Positions 14,776 through 22,480 of a stretch of 24,459 bases of DNA are shown one piece after another. Position 1 is the stretch's first letter. Each line of letters starts with the position of its first letter. The position numbers were made by a program, and so were the translations under genes. The notes below the pieces were generated by a model. That model was not told the origin of the DNA. It searched no databases and worked only from the letters and a program-made list of their open reading frames with translations. This stretch comes from Rhizobiales bacterium CCH3-A5 (GTDB taxonomy: Bacteria > Pseudomonadota > Alphaproteobacteria > Rhizobiales > Beijerinckiaceae), in the NCBI GenBank assembly GCA_001556025.1, contig LSIB01000085.1:1-24459 (forward strand). The letters run 5' to 3'.

Positions 14776-16070
14776 TCGGCGGCCTCCGCCAGCGGCGCGG
14801 CCGGGCTGCGCCAGGGGATCGTCGCACCGAGCGCTTCGGCTGCGTTCAGCCCCGCCTTGAGCCCATCCTCATGAAAGCCATGGCCCGCCCATGCGCCGGC
14901 AAACCAGACCCGGTTGCGGCCCTGGATTCCGGCGAGCCTGCCTTGCGCCGCGATGGCGGCCCGGTCGTATTGCGGATGGCTGTAATTGTAGCGCCCGAAA
15001 GTCAGTTCCGGCCTCGGCGGCACGGGCGGGTTCAGCGTGACGAAGACAGGCTTTGACCTATCGATGCCCTGCAGCGCGTTCATCCAGTAGGTCAGCGTCA
15101 GCTCGGCGTCGGGGTCGTCGCCGGCCAGCACGTTCCAGGCCGCCCAGGCCGCCTTGCGGCGCGGCATCAGGCGCTCATCCCGATGCAACCAGACATCGTT
15201 GGCCCGATAGCCGATATCGCCGAGTACGGCGCGCTCTTCCGTCGAGGCGTCGGCCAGAAGCCTGAGCGCCTGATCGGAATGGGCGGCGATCACCACCTGG
15301 TCGAAGCGCTCCGTGCCGCTCGGATCGGTCACGCTGACGCCGCCGGCGTCGCGGCTGATCGCTGTGACCTCGCAGCCCAGCCGGATGCGGTCGCGGAATG
15401 GCTCCGCCAGCTTCTCGACATAGACGCGGGAGCCGCCGGTGACCGTGCGCCAGCTCGGCCGGTCCCAGTGCAGCAGGCGGTGGTTCTCGAAGAAGGCGAT
15501 GAAGCTCGCGGCCGGAAAGCCGAGCAGCTTCGATTGCGGCATCGACCAAATCGCCGCGCCCATCGGCACGAGATAGTCGTCGCGGAAGGTCGAGGAATAG
15601 TTGCCGGCCGCGAGATACTCGCCGATCGTCATCTGCCCTAGCCGGTTAGCGTGACGGTCGGCGATGGCCGCCTTGTTGAAGCGGAACATCTCCGCGATCA
15701 TCTTGTAGTGCGAGAACGAGACGATATTCCGCCGCCTGGCGAACAGCCCGTCGATCATGCGCTGCCCGCGTCCCGCCCATTCGCGCCGGCCGTCATCCGC
15801 CGAAACGGAAAAGCCCATATCGGAGGCTTGCGTCGGTACGCCGAGATGCGCAAAGAGTGCGACCAGATTGGGATAATTTAGCTCGTTGTAGACGATGAAC
15901 CCGGTATCGACCGGGATCGTCGTTCCGCCATGGTCGATCTCGACGGTTGCCGAATGACCGCCCAGCCGGTTGTCCTTCTCGTACAGGACGATCTCGTGCG
16001 GCGAGCCCGTGGTCAAAGCCCAGGCTGCGGCATTTCCGGCAATGCCGGAGCCGATGACGGCGATGCGCAT
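14772..16070 (-). CDS. FAD-dependent oxidoreductase of the amine-oxidase fold (lipid desaturase candidate)
   Basis: A 432-residue flavoprotein with N-terminal GSGIAGN (7-13), the acidic residue of the Rossmann strand (VLYEKDNRLGGHS) and the C-terminal FAD block VWFAGAWAGHGFHEDGLKAGLNAAE. It is in the group that always neighbours DUF1365 and Cfa-type genes. In R. sphaeroides the corresponding sigmaE-dependent flavoprotein is a candidate for UfaD, the desaturase in furan fatty acid synthesis (assignment from memory). It follows the photolyase gene after 52 bases that contain a 21-bp palindrome, so it may have its own promoter. No membrane segment is obvious; action would be on phospholipid chains at the membrane surface. 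Confidence 0.92.
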   Translation of the reverse strand: MRIAVIGSGIAGNAAAWALTTGSPHEIVLYEKDNRLGGHSATVEIDHGGTTIPVDTGFIVYNELNYPNLVALFAHLGVPTQASDMGFSVSADDGRREWAGRGQRMIDGLFARRRNIVSFSHYKMIAEMFRFNKAAIADRHANRLGQMTIGEYLAAGNYSSTFRDDYLVPMGAAIWSMPQSKLLGFPAASFIAFFENHRLLHWDRPSWRTVTGGSRVYVEKLAEPFRDRIRLGCEVTAISRDAGGVSVTDPSGTERFDQVVIAAHSDQALRLLADASTEERAVLGDIGYRANDVWLHRDERLMPRRKAAWAAWNVLAGDDPDAELTLTYWMNALQGIDRSKPVFVTLNPPVPPRPELTFGRYNYSHPQYDRAAIAAQGRLAGIQGRNRVWFAGAWAGHGFHEDGLKAGLNAAEALGATIPWRSPAAPLAEAAE

Positions 16071-16098
16071 TCGGGGCGAAGTCCTCAGCAGTTTTGTC

Positions 16099-16119
16099 TC
16101 TCGATGTATTACGTCGAGA
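16099..16119. promoter_or_regulatory. 21-bp palindrome between photolyase and FAD oxidoreductase genes
   Basis: On the minus strand the arms TCTCGA and TCGAGA flank a core with GTA and TAC, and 18 of 21 positions are self-complementary (the centre base cannot be). It begins four bases after the photolyase stop codon and ends 29 bases before the oxidoreductase start. There is no T-run, so it looks more like a regulator operator than a terminator. CGTAAT inside it, with TGAAAC 17 bases upstream, could be an internal ECF-like promoter; this is weak. Confidence 0.5.
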
Positions 16120-16122
16120 AAA

Positions 16123-17574
16123 TCAAACTGGTTTCAACGTCGCCAGCGCGTCGAGCGCCCTCTGACGGCCCGCGTCGAGCCCGATCAGCGGTTTCGGATA
16201 GGTCTGCCCCAACACGATTCCGGCATCGCGCAGCTCCGGGGCGGAGGCGGCCCAGGGCTCGTGGATCAGCGCATCGTCGAGTTTGGCGAGTTCCGGGCAC
16301 CAGCGCCGGACATAATCGCCCTTGGGATCGAATTTCCCGCCCTGCGTGACCGGGTTGAAGATGCGGTAATAGGGCGCAGCATCCGCGCCCGAGCCTGCGA
16401 CCCATTGCCAGCTCGCGGCATTGTTGGCGGGGTCGGCGTCGACGAGGGTGTCCCAGAACCAACTTTCACCCTCGCGCCAGTCGATCAGCAGATGCTTGAT
16501 CAGGAAGGACGCGACGATCATGCGCACGCGGTTGTGCATCCAGCCGGTGGTCCAGAGTTCGCGCAGGCCCGCATCGACGATCGGATAGCCGGTCAGGCCC
16601 CGCTGCCAAGCCTTCAGCGCCTTGGCGTTCGGCTTCCACGGGAAGTCGTCGAAGCGGCGGTTGTAATTCTCCGTGGCGAGGCCGGGATTGTAGTACAGCA
16701 GATGGTAGGCGAATTCGCGCCAGCCGACCTCGGACAGGAATTTCTCGGCGTCTGATTCCGTGCCCGCCGCCTCGCCGCCGGCGAGCGCGGCATGGGTCGC
16801 ATGCCAGATCTGGCGCGGGCCGATCTCGCCGAAGCGCAGATGCGGCGAGAGTTTCGAGGTCGAGAGATAATCGGGCCGGTTGCGGCCGTCGGCATAGCCC
16901 TTGAGCGCACCGCCCAAAAATGCCGTGAGGCGCGCGCGCGCGCCGGCCTCGCCGGGCGTCCACTCGGCCCGCAGCCCGCCGGCCCAGTCGGGCTTTCTTG
17001 GTTCAAGGTCTAGATCGGCGAGCGAGAGCGCGTGCTTAGCCATAGCCTTGGGCAGAGCCAGCGGGGCCATTGTCTTCGGCGCTGACTTGGGAGCTGCCGG
17101 CTCGCCCAGCGCGCGCGCCGCACGCCAGTAAGGCGTAAAGACCTTCATCCAGTCGCCGGATTTGCCCTTGACCTGCCAGGGCTCGTTCAGCAGCGAAGCG
17201 TTGAAGCTCTCGACGGTCACGCCGGCAACGCCAAGCGTTTCCTTCAGTTGCTTGTCGAGCGCGATCGTCGCCGCCTCGTAGCGCCGGTTCCAGGCGACGT
17301 GGTCGATCCCGGCGGCCTCGACGATCGCGGGGATGAGCGTCGCCGGGTCGCCGCGCATCAGGACGAGTTCGCCTCCGCGTGTCTCGATGTCGGCCGAAAG
17401 CGCCGCCAGAGAGCGCGACAGCCACCAGCGCGCGGCGCCACCGAGCGGCCGGCGATCGCCGCCCTCATCAAGGATGTAGAGGCATAGCGTCGGGCCATGC
17501 GCCAGCGCCGAAATCAGGGCGGGATTGTCGGCGAGCCTGAGGTCGTCGCGGAACCAGAAAAGCGATGCGGTCAT
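16123..17574 (-). CDS. phrB: Deoxyribodipyrimidine (class I CPD) photolyase
   Basis: A 483-residue cryptochrome/photolyase family protein that splits UV-induced cyclobutane dimers using FADH- and an antenna chromophore. The N-terminal alpha/beta domain starts LFWFRDDLRLADNPAL. The C-terminal FAD domain has YLSTSKLSPHLRFGEI, VGWREFAYHLLY, TGYPIVDAGLRELWTTGWMHNR, and the Trp-rich segment DWREGESWFWDTLVDAD...NNAASWQW that carries electrons to the flavin. The ATG at 17574 has AGGAG four bases upstream. It heads the minus-strand lipid-modification operon; photolyase also belongs to the R. sphaeroides sigmaE-ChrR regulon. Repair and membrane modification together suggest a light/singlet-oxygen stress unit. 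Confidence 0.95.
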   Translation of the reverse strand: MTASLFWFRDDLRLADNPALISALAHGPTLCLYILDEGGDRRPLGGAARWWLSRSLAALSADIETRGGELVLMRGDPATLIPAIVEAAGIDHVAWNRRYEAATIALDKQLKETLGVAGVTVESFNASLLNEPWQVKGKSGDWMKVFTPYWRAARALGEPAAPKSAPKTMAPLALPKAMAKHALSLADLDLEPRKPDWAGGLRAEWTPGEAGARARLTAFLGGALKGYADGRNRPDYLSTSKLSPHLRFGEIGPRQIWHATHAALAGGEAAGTESDAEKFLSEVGWREFAYHLLYYNPGLATENYNRRFDDFPWKPNAKALKAWQRGLTGYPIVDAGLRELWTTGWMHNRVRMIVASFLIKHLLIDWREGESWFWDTLVDADPANNAASWQWVAGSGADAAPYYRIFNPVTQGGKFDPKGDYVRRWCPELAKLDDALIHEPWAASAPELRDAGIVLGQTYPKPLIGLDAGRQRALDALATLKPV

Positions 17575-17627
17575 ACACTCCTAGCTAGAGCGCGTCCGGC
17601 TCGCTGACCAGCGGTCTGGCGCAGGCG

Positions 17628-17891
17628 TTACGCCTTGCCCGTCGGCTTGCCGGCAGCGCGGTCGGGCAAAGTGTCGACCGCCTCGTCCGCACCATGGTCC
17701 TTGCCGGTGACGCCCTCCTGCAGCATGCGGGTCGCGGCGTCATGCTTGGCCGCAGGCGAGGTTGCGAGCGGCTTCGTCGCGGCCGTCGCGTCAAGTCCGA
17801 TGTTCCGCGGCTTGTGGCCGGCATTGCGCGCCGTCGCCGCGAAGGTCGCCAGCGCCTCCGGCTGGCCTGAGCTTTTGGGTGTCGTCGCCAT
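17628..17891 (-). CDS. Small low-complexity hypothetical protein
   Basis: An 87-residue protein rich in Ala, Thr, Lys and Asp, with no Cys, no membrane segment and no recognised family. It is likely disordered, with a repeated TxAAT/AATxM-like Ala-Thr pattern. GGGAGG six bases before the ATG (GGGAGGACATC-ATG) argues for real translation. It lies 53 bases upstream of the photolyase gene on the same strand and may be cotranscribed with it. Function cannot be given. Confidence 0.65.
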   Translation of the reverse strand: MATTPKSSGQPEALATFAATARNAGHKPRNIGLDATAATKPLATSPAAKHDAATRMLQEGVTGKDHGADEAVDTLPDRAAGKPTGKA

Positions 17892-18079
17892 GATGTCCTC
17901 CCGTTATTGGCTTGCTGGGAGAACCGCGTGGGACGTGCAGTGTTCCACCGTCGCCAGCACGGGAAAAGCCGCCACGCTGTCCGGCGCGACGGCTCGCTTT
18001 GCGTCATCCGCTGCCAGGCGGAGGCACCTGTTACCAGCGGCAATAACCGCCTAGGCGACGGCGCAGCAGGCTATCGGCT

Positions 18080-18550
18080 TCATGCCGCCGTCTTGGGCTT
18101 GGGCCCGCGCCTCTTGGGCGCGGCGGCTGGCTCGTCGCCGGCGGCCGAGGCTGCCGGCTTACGGCCGAGGCCGATCGACTTCGCCATCGCCGAGCGGCGC
18201 TCGGCATAGGCCGGGGCGACCATCGGATAGTCGGAAGGCAGGCCCCATTTGGCGCGATACTGGTCGGCCGAGAGGCCGAACTTGGTGTTGAGGTGGCGCT
18301 TCAGCGATTTGAATTTCAGCCCGTCCTCGAGGCAGATCAGGTAGTCGGGCGTGATCGACTTCTTGATCGAGACTGCCGGCACCAGCGGCGCCGCAGGTGC
18401 CGCGGCCGGTTCGTTGCCGAGCCCGACCAGCGCCGCATGGGTGTTCTCGATCAGCGCAGGAAGATCGGCGCGGGTGACATTGTTGTGGCCGACATAGGCC
18501 GCCACGATCATGGCCGAAAGTTCGACCAGTTCGATATTGTTCTCAGACAT
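18080..18550 (-). CDS. MucR/Ros-family transcriptional regulator
   Basis: A 156-residue MucR/Ros protein. The N-terminal oligomerisation part (SENNIELVELSAMIVAAYVGHN) leads through a Pro/Ala linker to a prokaryotic zinc finger with YLICLEDGLKFKSLKRHLNTK (about 70-90) and FGLSADQYRAKWGLPSDYPMVAPAYAERRS. The second Cys of the CxxC pair reads Asp (C73-L-E-D76), a variation known in this family. The C-terminus is basic (PKRRGPKPK), suited to AT-rich DNA. MucR proteins act as H-NS-like silencers and regulators of exopolysaccharide, motility and symbiosis or virulence genes in Rhizobiales. GGAG lies five bases before the ATG at 18550. A weak hairpin, but no strong terminator, follows the gene. Confidence 0.93.
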   Translation of the reverse strand: MSENNIELVELSAMIVAAYVGHNNVTRADLPALIENTHAALVGLGNEPAAAPAAPLVPAVSIKKSITPDYLICLEDGLKFKSLKRHLNTKFGLSADQYRAKWGLPSDYPMVAPAYAERRSAMAKSIGLGRKPAASAAGDEPAAAPKRRGPKPKTAA

Positions 18551-18913
18551 GAGGACTCCAGGACATGATGAAGACGATGGCGCTCGGCGGGCAGAATTGG
18601 AATCGCCGAAGCTCAGCGAGTTATCTCCCGGTCAGTTGTAGAGAATACGGTACGCCTTGTGCTTGCCGCAAGCTAAAATCTTGCCATTTCGAGGTCGAAC
18701 CATGCATTCTGGCTGCTTCTTATTGGTTCCGGTTTCCGATCGGCGCGACATCGATGGGTTTTGCCCGCCTTCGCCAAGTCGAATTGTGAGTGCCCTTTGG
18801 TTCATCACCGGCCGCCTGGTGATTCGAGTGGCAATCGCCGCGACCGGCGACAGGTTTGACTTATGCGCCGTCCGTCGACGCGCAGACCGGACGCCACGTC
18901 CCATCCGACCATG
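18551..18913. other. Non-coding stretch upstream of mucR
   Basis: About 360 bases between mucR and the tRNA-Asn terminator, less GC-rich than the surrounding genes. Short open frames on both strands have no family resemblance or consistent ribosome sites. Such a region would hold the mucR promoter, which in this family is often autoregulated through AT-rich sites, but I cannot identify a convincing -35/-10 pair. No tRNA, repeat or strong hairpin was seen. Confidence 0.5.
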
Positions 18914-18951
18914 AAAAAGGCCCCGGATGCTTTCGCATCAGGGGCCTTTTT
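18914..18951 (-). terminator. Rho-independent terminator after tRNA-Asn (bidirectional in form)
   Basis: A long stem with arms AAAAAGGCCCC-GGATGC and GCATC-AGGGGCCTTTTT around a TTTC loop, with one unpaired base. It begins nine bases after the tRNA 3' end on the minus strand and ends in a T-run there. The A-run on the other side makes it equally able to stop plus-strand transcripts. Confidence 0.85.
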
Positions 18952-18959
18952 CAAAACTG

Positions 18960-19034
18960 TGGCTCCCGGAGCAGGATTCGAACCTGCGACCAATCGATTA
19001 ACAGTCGATTGCTCTACCGCTGAGCTATCCGGGA
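18960..19034 (-). tRNA. tRNA-Asn (anticodon GTT)
   Basis: A 75-base tRNA gene with encoded CCA. The acceptor stem pairs TCCCGGA with TCCGGGA, the discriminator is G, the anticodon loop is CTGTTAA giving GTT (Asn), and the T arm contains GGTTCGAATCC. All arms pair. It is followed closely by a strong terminator and lies on the same strand as trmFO, which is 70 bases upstream. Confidence 0.97.
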
Positions 19035-19104
19035 TCGGTGGCCGCGTATACCCACGCCACCTGGCAGGCGCAACCCCTTTTGCGCCGCGCGGCTGGGGAT
19101 CGTC

Positions 19105-20532
19105 CTATTGCGCGGCCTGCGAGGCGTCGCCGCCAGCCCACCCCGCCATTGCCCAGGCCTCCATTTCGGCCTTGGCGCGCGCGGTCAGGGCATGTTTCCG
19201 GGCGACGCTCTTGGCGGGGCCTTTGAGCTTCCTGCCGTCCGGCCCATGCGTCGCCTGGCCCTCGATGGGCGGAAACAGGCCGAAATTGATGTTCATCGGC
19301 TGGAAGGAACGTGGCCCCTCGTCGATGGTGACGATGTGCCCGCCGGTGATGTGGTTGACGAGCGCGCCCAGCGCCGTCGTCGCCGGGGGGAGTTCCAGAG
19401 GCCTGCCGAGACGCTCGGCCGCCGCGATGCGGCCCGCCAGCAGCCCGATTGCGGCGCTCTCGACATAGCCCTCGCAGCCGGTGATCTGACCGGCGAAGCG
19501 CAGGCGCGGATCGGCCTTGAGGCGAAGGCGTTCGTCGAGCAGCTTTGGCGAGTTCAGATAGGTGTTGCGGTGGATGCCGCCGAGCCTCGCGAACTCGGCC
19601 TGCTCGAGGCCCGGAATCATCCGGAAGATCGCGGCCTGCTCGCCATATTTCAGCTTGGTCTGGAAGCCGGTCATGTTGAACAGGGTACCCAGCGCATTGT
19701 CCTGCCGGAGCTGGACGACGGCATAGGCCTTGACCGTGGGATTGTGCCTGTTGGTCAGTCCGACAGGCTTCATCGGTCCCCAGCGCAACGTCTCGCGACC
19801 GCGCTCCGCCATCACCTCGATTGGCAGGCAGCCGTCGAAATAGGGTGTTCCCTCCCATTCCTTGAACTCGGTCTTCTCGGCTGAGAGCAGCGCGTCGATG
19901 AACGCCTCGTACTGGTCGCGGTCGAGCGGGCAGTTGATGTAGTCCGCGCCGGTGCCGCCGGGGCCGACCTTGTCGTAGCGCGACTGGAACCAGGCCTTGT
20001 CCATGTCGATCGAATCGAAATGCACGATCGGCGCGATCGCATCGAAGAAGGCGAGCGAATCCTCGCCCGTCAGGGACTGGATGCCCTGCGCCAGCGCGGG
20101 TGAGGTGAGGGGGCCGGTGGCGACGATGACGTTGTCCCAACCGGCTGGCGGCAGGCCCGCGATTTCGGACCGTTCGATCGTCACCCTCGGGTGGCTTTCG
20201 AGCGCCGCCGTGACCGCTTGAGAAAAGCCGTCCCGATCGACCGCGAGCGCACCGCCGGCCGGCACCTGATGGGCGTCGCCCTTGGCCATGATCAGCGAGC
20301 CGAGCCGCCGCATCTCCCAATGCAACTGGCCGACAGCGTTGCTGAGCGAATCGTCGGACCGAAAAGAGTTGGAGCAGACGAGTTCGGCGAGGCCATCGGT
20401 CTTGTGCGCGTCCGTGGCGCGGACGGGCCTCATCTCGTGAAGGACCACGGGGATGCCGGCCTGGGCGATCTGCCAGGCGGCTTCCGAGCCGGCGAGCCCG
20501 CCGCCGACGATGTGAACGGGTTTTTGCGTCAT
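19105..20532 (-). CDS. trmFO: Methylenetetrahydrofolate--tRNA-(uracil-5-)-methyltransferase
   Basis: A 475-residue FAD protein that makes m5U54 in the tRNA T loop, using methylenetetrahydrofolate and NAD(P)H in the cytoplasm. The start at ATG 20532 gives [20 protein letters not shown], the FAD-binding beginning of the family. C53 in [10 protein letters not shown] matches the conserved catalytic Cys, and C235 (YFDGCLPIE) the second one. Further blocks are [42 protein letters not shown] and [12 protein letters not shown] longer reading from 20601 runs into the terminator of the gene upstream, so it is unlikely. No strong ribosome site precedes this ATG. tRNA-Asn, a possible substrate, is encoded just downstream. 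Confidence 0.96.
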   Translation of the reverse strand: MTQKPVHIVGGGLAGSEAAWQIAQAGIPVVLHEMRPVRATDAHKTDGLAELVCSNSFRSDDSLSNAVGQLHWEMRRLGSLIMAKGDAHQVPAGGALAVDRDGFSQAVTAALESHPRVTIERSEIAGLPPAGWDNVIVATGPLTSPALAQGIQSLTGEDSLAFFDAIAPIVHFDSIDMDKAWFQSRYDKVGPGGTGADYINCPLDRDQYEAFIDALLSAEKTEFKEWEGTPYFDGCLPIEVMAERGRETLRWGPMKPVGLTNRHNPTVKAYAVVQLRQDNALGTLFNMTGFQTKLKYGEQAAIFRMIPGLEQAEFARLGGIHRNTYLNSPKLLDERLRLKADPRLRFAGQITGCEGYVESAAIGLLAGRIAAAERLGRPLELPPATTALGALVNHITGGHIVTIDEGPRSFQPMNINFGLFPPIEGQATHGPDGRKLKGPAKSVARKHALTARAKAEMEAWAMAGWAGGDASQAAQ

Positions 20533-20601
20533 CTGCGCGATGTGTCCGCAGCAGGGCCCGAGGTCAAGGGAGCGGGCAGGGGGCAAAGGCCCAAAACGCA
20601 A

Positions 20602-20625
20602 AATGCCCGCCTCTCGGCGGGCATT
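20602..20625 (-). terminator. Rho-independent terminator after the DUF1127 gene
   Basis: A perfect 10-bp stem AATGCCCGCC-TCTC-GGCGGGCATT followed on the minus strand by TTGCGTTTT. It lies 71 bases after the DUF1127 stop and just before trmFO, so it separates the two transcripts. Confidence 0.85.
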
Positions 20626-20695
20626 CGCTCTCAGGACCGGGGTTTCGAGGGGAGGGCACGAAAACCCGGGAGAACTACTGTTGAAGCGGAGACGC

Positions 20696-20851
20696 TCAGA
20701 CGGCGGCGTGGGTGCGCGCGACGAAGGGGATTTCCGAGCGCGACAGGCCGAGATCGTCGAGCTCGCGGTCGGTCAGGCGGGAGAGCTCGCGAACGGTCTC
20801 GCGGTAGCGCAGATAGGAGCGGATCTTGGCGGCGATCATGGTGACGAACAT
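20696..20851 (-). CDS. DUF1127 (YjiS-like) micro-protein
   Basis: A 51-residue protein. The DUF1127 signature is clear: residues 9-31 are basic and helical ([20 protein letters not shown]), followed by [13 protein letters not shown] and a short tail ending ARTHAAV. Such proteins are widespread in Rhizobiales and Rhodobacterales, often strongly expressed and stress-responsive; some affect phosphate or carbon metabolism and RNA turnover. AGGA lies about nine bases before the ATG at 20851, and a strong terminator follows. It is a single-gene transcript. ATG at residue 5 is an alternative start. Confidence 0.9.
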   Translation of the reverse strand: MFVTMIAAKIRSYLRYRETVRELSRLTDRELDDLGLSRSEIPFVARTHAAV

Positions 20852-21268
20852 AGGGGTAGTTCCTGGTTATTCCGGCTCGGGTCGGTGCCCACAGCGATGA
20901 ATTCGTTGTGCAGTGCATATAAGTGAACCGACCTGCCCGTCACAGAGGCGCGTGCTCAATTCCGTTATGCGTAGAGCGCATGATAACGAGTGATTCTGTT
21001 AGTAAATATTCAAACCCCTGTTCTGGGCGACTACCGCAAGAGCCGTGACCTTAAATTTATGCCTATCTTTAAGGCATAACTGTTCGGGAGGTCGTCGCCT
21101 GCGGGGGGGTGCCGATAGAATACGCGAATTGTGCGCTGCGATATCCGCATTCCGCCCCGTCCGCTAAGGTGGTTAACCCTCGTTTGACGTTTTGTTTCCG
21201 GATTGATCTGAAAACGGGTCTTGTGAGCCGCCGCAACCGCGGGTTTCACCGGGTCGGACGGAGCCATC
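20852..21268. other. AT-richer divergent intergenic region
   Basis: A 417-base gap between the DUF1127 gene (minus) and the acyltransferase gene (plus), clearly less GC-rich than its surroundings, with no supportable ORF. Besides the hairpin annotated at 21057-21079, it holds GTTATGCG-TAGAG-CGCATGATAAC (20964-20987), an imperfect stem with one bulged G. TTGACG at 21183-21188 is a possible -35 for the acyltransferase, but no good -10 follows. Promoters for both genes must lie here. A small RNA is possible but unsupported. Confidence 0.55.
21057..21079. other. Perfect 7-bp inverted repeat TTATGCC/GGCATAA
   Basis: TTATGCC, nine AT-rich bases, then GGCATAA. The arms match perfectly. It lies about 190 bases before the acyltransferase start and over 200 bases before the DUF1127 start. 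It could be an operator for a dimeric regulator or a small RNA hairpin; there is no T-run for termination. Confidence 0.4.
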
Positions 21269-22459
21269 TTGTCGTCGTCGCCTTCATCGCCAGCGTCTCG
21301 TGCGCCGCTCGCGCCGTTGATCGACGTCGCGCGCGGACTGGCGATGGTGATCGTGCTCTATGGGCACGCGCTCGAGGTGCTGTTCCTTGAACGTCCCGAC
21401 GCGACCGTGCTCGCGCCTGCCTTTCTCCAGTACAAGGTGCTGGCCGCCTTCGCGATGCCGCTGTTCTTCCTGGTGTCGGGTGCCGGGGCGGCGAAGCTCG
21501 CCGGCAAGGGCTGGCGCAATGTGCTCAAGACCTCGCTCTTCCTGCTCGCGCTGGCCTATTGCGTCCATGCGCTCGGGCTGCTGGCGCTGGCGGTCCAGCA
21601 GGGGCTGAGCGGCGGTCCCGCTATCGACCTAGTGCGCTATGGCGTCGAATCGACTCTGAAGGGCCGCGATTTCTCGACGGTCGTGGTCTGGTTTCTGGTC
21701 TCGCTGGCTTTCGTCCGGCTGATCGTCTTCGGCATCTTCCGTCTCGCGCCGCCACGCCTCGCCTGGGCGATCGTCGCCGCGATCGGGCTGGCGAGCCTCG
21801 CCGTGCCTTATCTGCCTCAAGCCTTCATGCTGCGCACCTGGTTTGCGGGAACCGTGTTCTTCGCGCTCGGCATGGCGCTGGCCAGTCGCTTTGGGCAGGC
21901 CTCGCCATGGCTGGCGCCGGCGCTCACTCCGGTCGTGGCCTGGCTCGCGCTGGCGAACCGGGGCTGCGACTACGATCCGCTGTCGGCCTGTCCGCAGGTG
22001 CAACTGGGGGCTGAATCGGTCGTCTGGCTTCATGCCGGAGAAGTCGGCTTCATCCCGCTCTTCTATATCAGTGCGATGTTCGGCTGCGCGCTTGCGCTCT
22101 GCGTCGCGCGCGCGTTTGCCGGTTCGGTCGTCGGCCCGGCTTTGGCGCGAATTGGCAGAAAAACGCTCGAACTTCTCGTCATCAACGGCTTCGTCCTGGT
22201 GTTCCTGCAGCCGCAGCTGAAGCAGATTCCGCTCGGTCAGGCGGGCTTCTGGCTCTATCCCTTGCTGCTCGCCGGAGTGCTCGCGCTGCATCTCATGCTG
22301 CTGCGCCTGTTGCAGTCGCCGCTGTCGGGCCTTCAGCGCCTCGCCTCGCGCGTGGCGGATCGCGCGATCGGCCTGTGGCCGAAGGCGCAGCACGGGCCTG
22401 CGGCGAAAACGCCTCATTCAGGCAAGGCCGTCGCAGAATTGTCGCCGGCGGAGCGTTAG
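21269..22459 (+). CDS. Acyltransferase 3 family integral membrane protein
   Basis: A 396-residue protein with about ten hydrophobic segments and the acyltransferase-3 signature at the start: LIDVARGLAMVIVLYGHALE, giving R22-x10-H33, the residues that handle the acyl group. The family O-acylates sugars, lipids or exported polymers at the cytoplasmic membrane. The start is TTG at 21269, with GGAG five bases upstream (GGAGCCATC-TTG) and no nearby in-frame ATG. The C-terminal 40 residues are polar and cytoplasmic in character. The ceramidase-like gene follows after 21 bases, suggesting a joint lipid-related function. Two Cys near residues 234 and 241 (RGCDYDPLSACPQ) could form a periplasmic disulfide. 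Confidence 0.88.
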   Translation: MSSSPSSPASRAPLAPLIDVARGLAMVIVLYGHALEVLFLERPDATVLAPAFLQYKVLAAFAMPLFFLVSGAGAAKLAGKGWRNVLKTSLFLLALAYCVHALGLLALAVQQGLSGGPAIDLVRYGVESTLKGRDFSTVVVWFLVSLAFVRLIVFGIFRLAPPRLAWAIVAAIGLASLAVPYLPQAFMLRTWFAGTVFFALGMALASRFGQASPWLAPALTPVVAWLALANRGCDYDPLSACPQVQLGAESVVWLHAGEVGFIPLFYISAMFGCALALCVARAFAGSVVGPALARIGRKTLELLVINGFVLVFLQPQLKQIPLGQAGFWLYPLLLAGVLALHLMLLRLLQSPLSGLQRLASRVADRAIGLWPKAQHGPAAKTPHSGKAVAELSPAER

Positions 22460-22480
22460 CAGGGCGGCAGAGGAACGCCG

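Noticed and set aside
18632..18703. 23-codon frame on the minus strand upstream of mucR
   Set aside because: No convincing ribosome site, no family resemblance and too short to support from one genome.
20996..21013. A third sequence resembling the MarR sites (13 of 18 matches to the first, 14 of 18 to the second)
   Set aside because: It is hardly palindromic itself, lies in an AT-rich gap where such matches arise easily, and is far from the marR locus.
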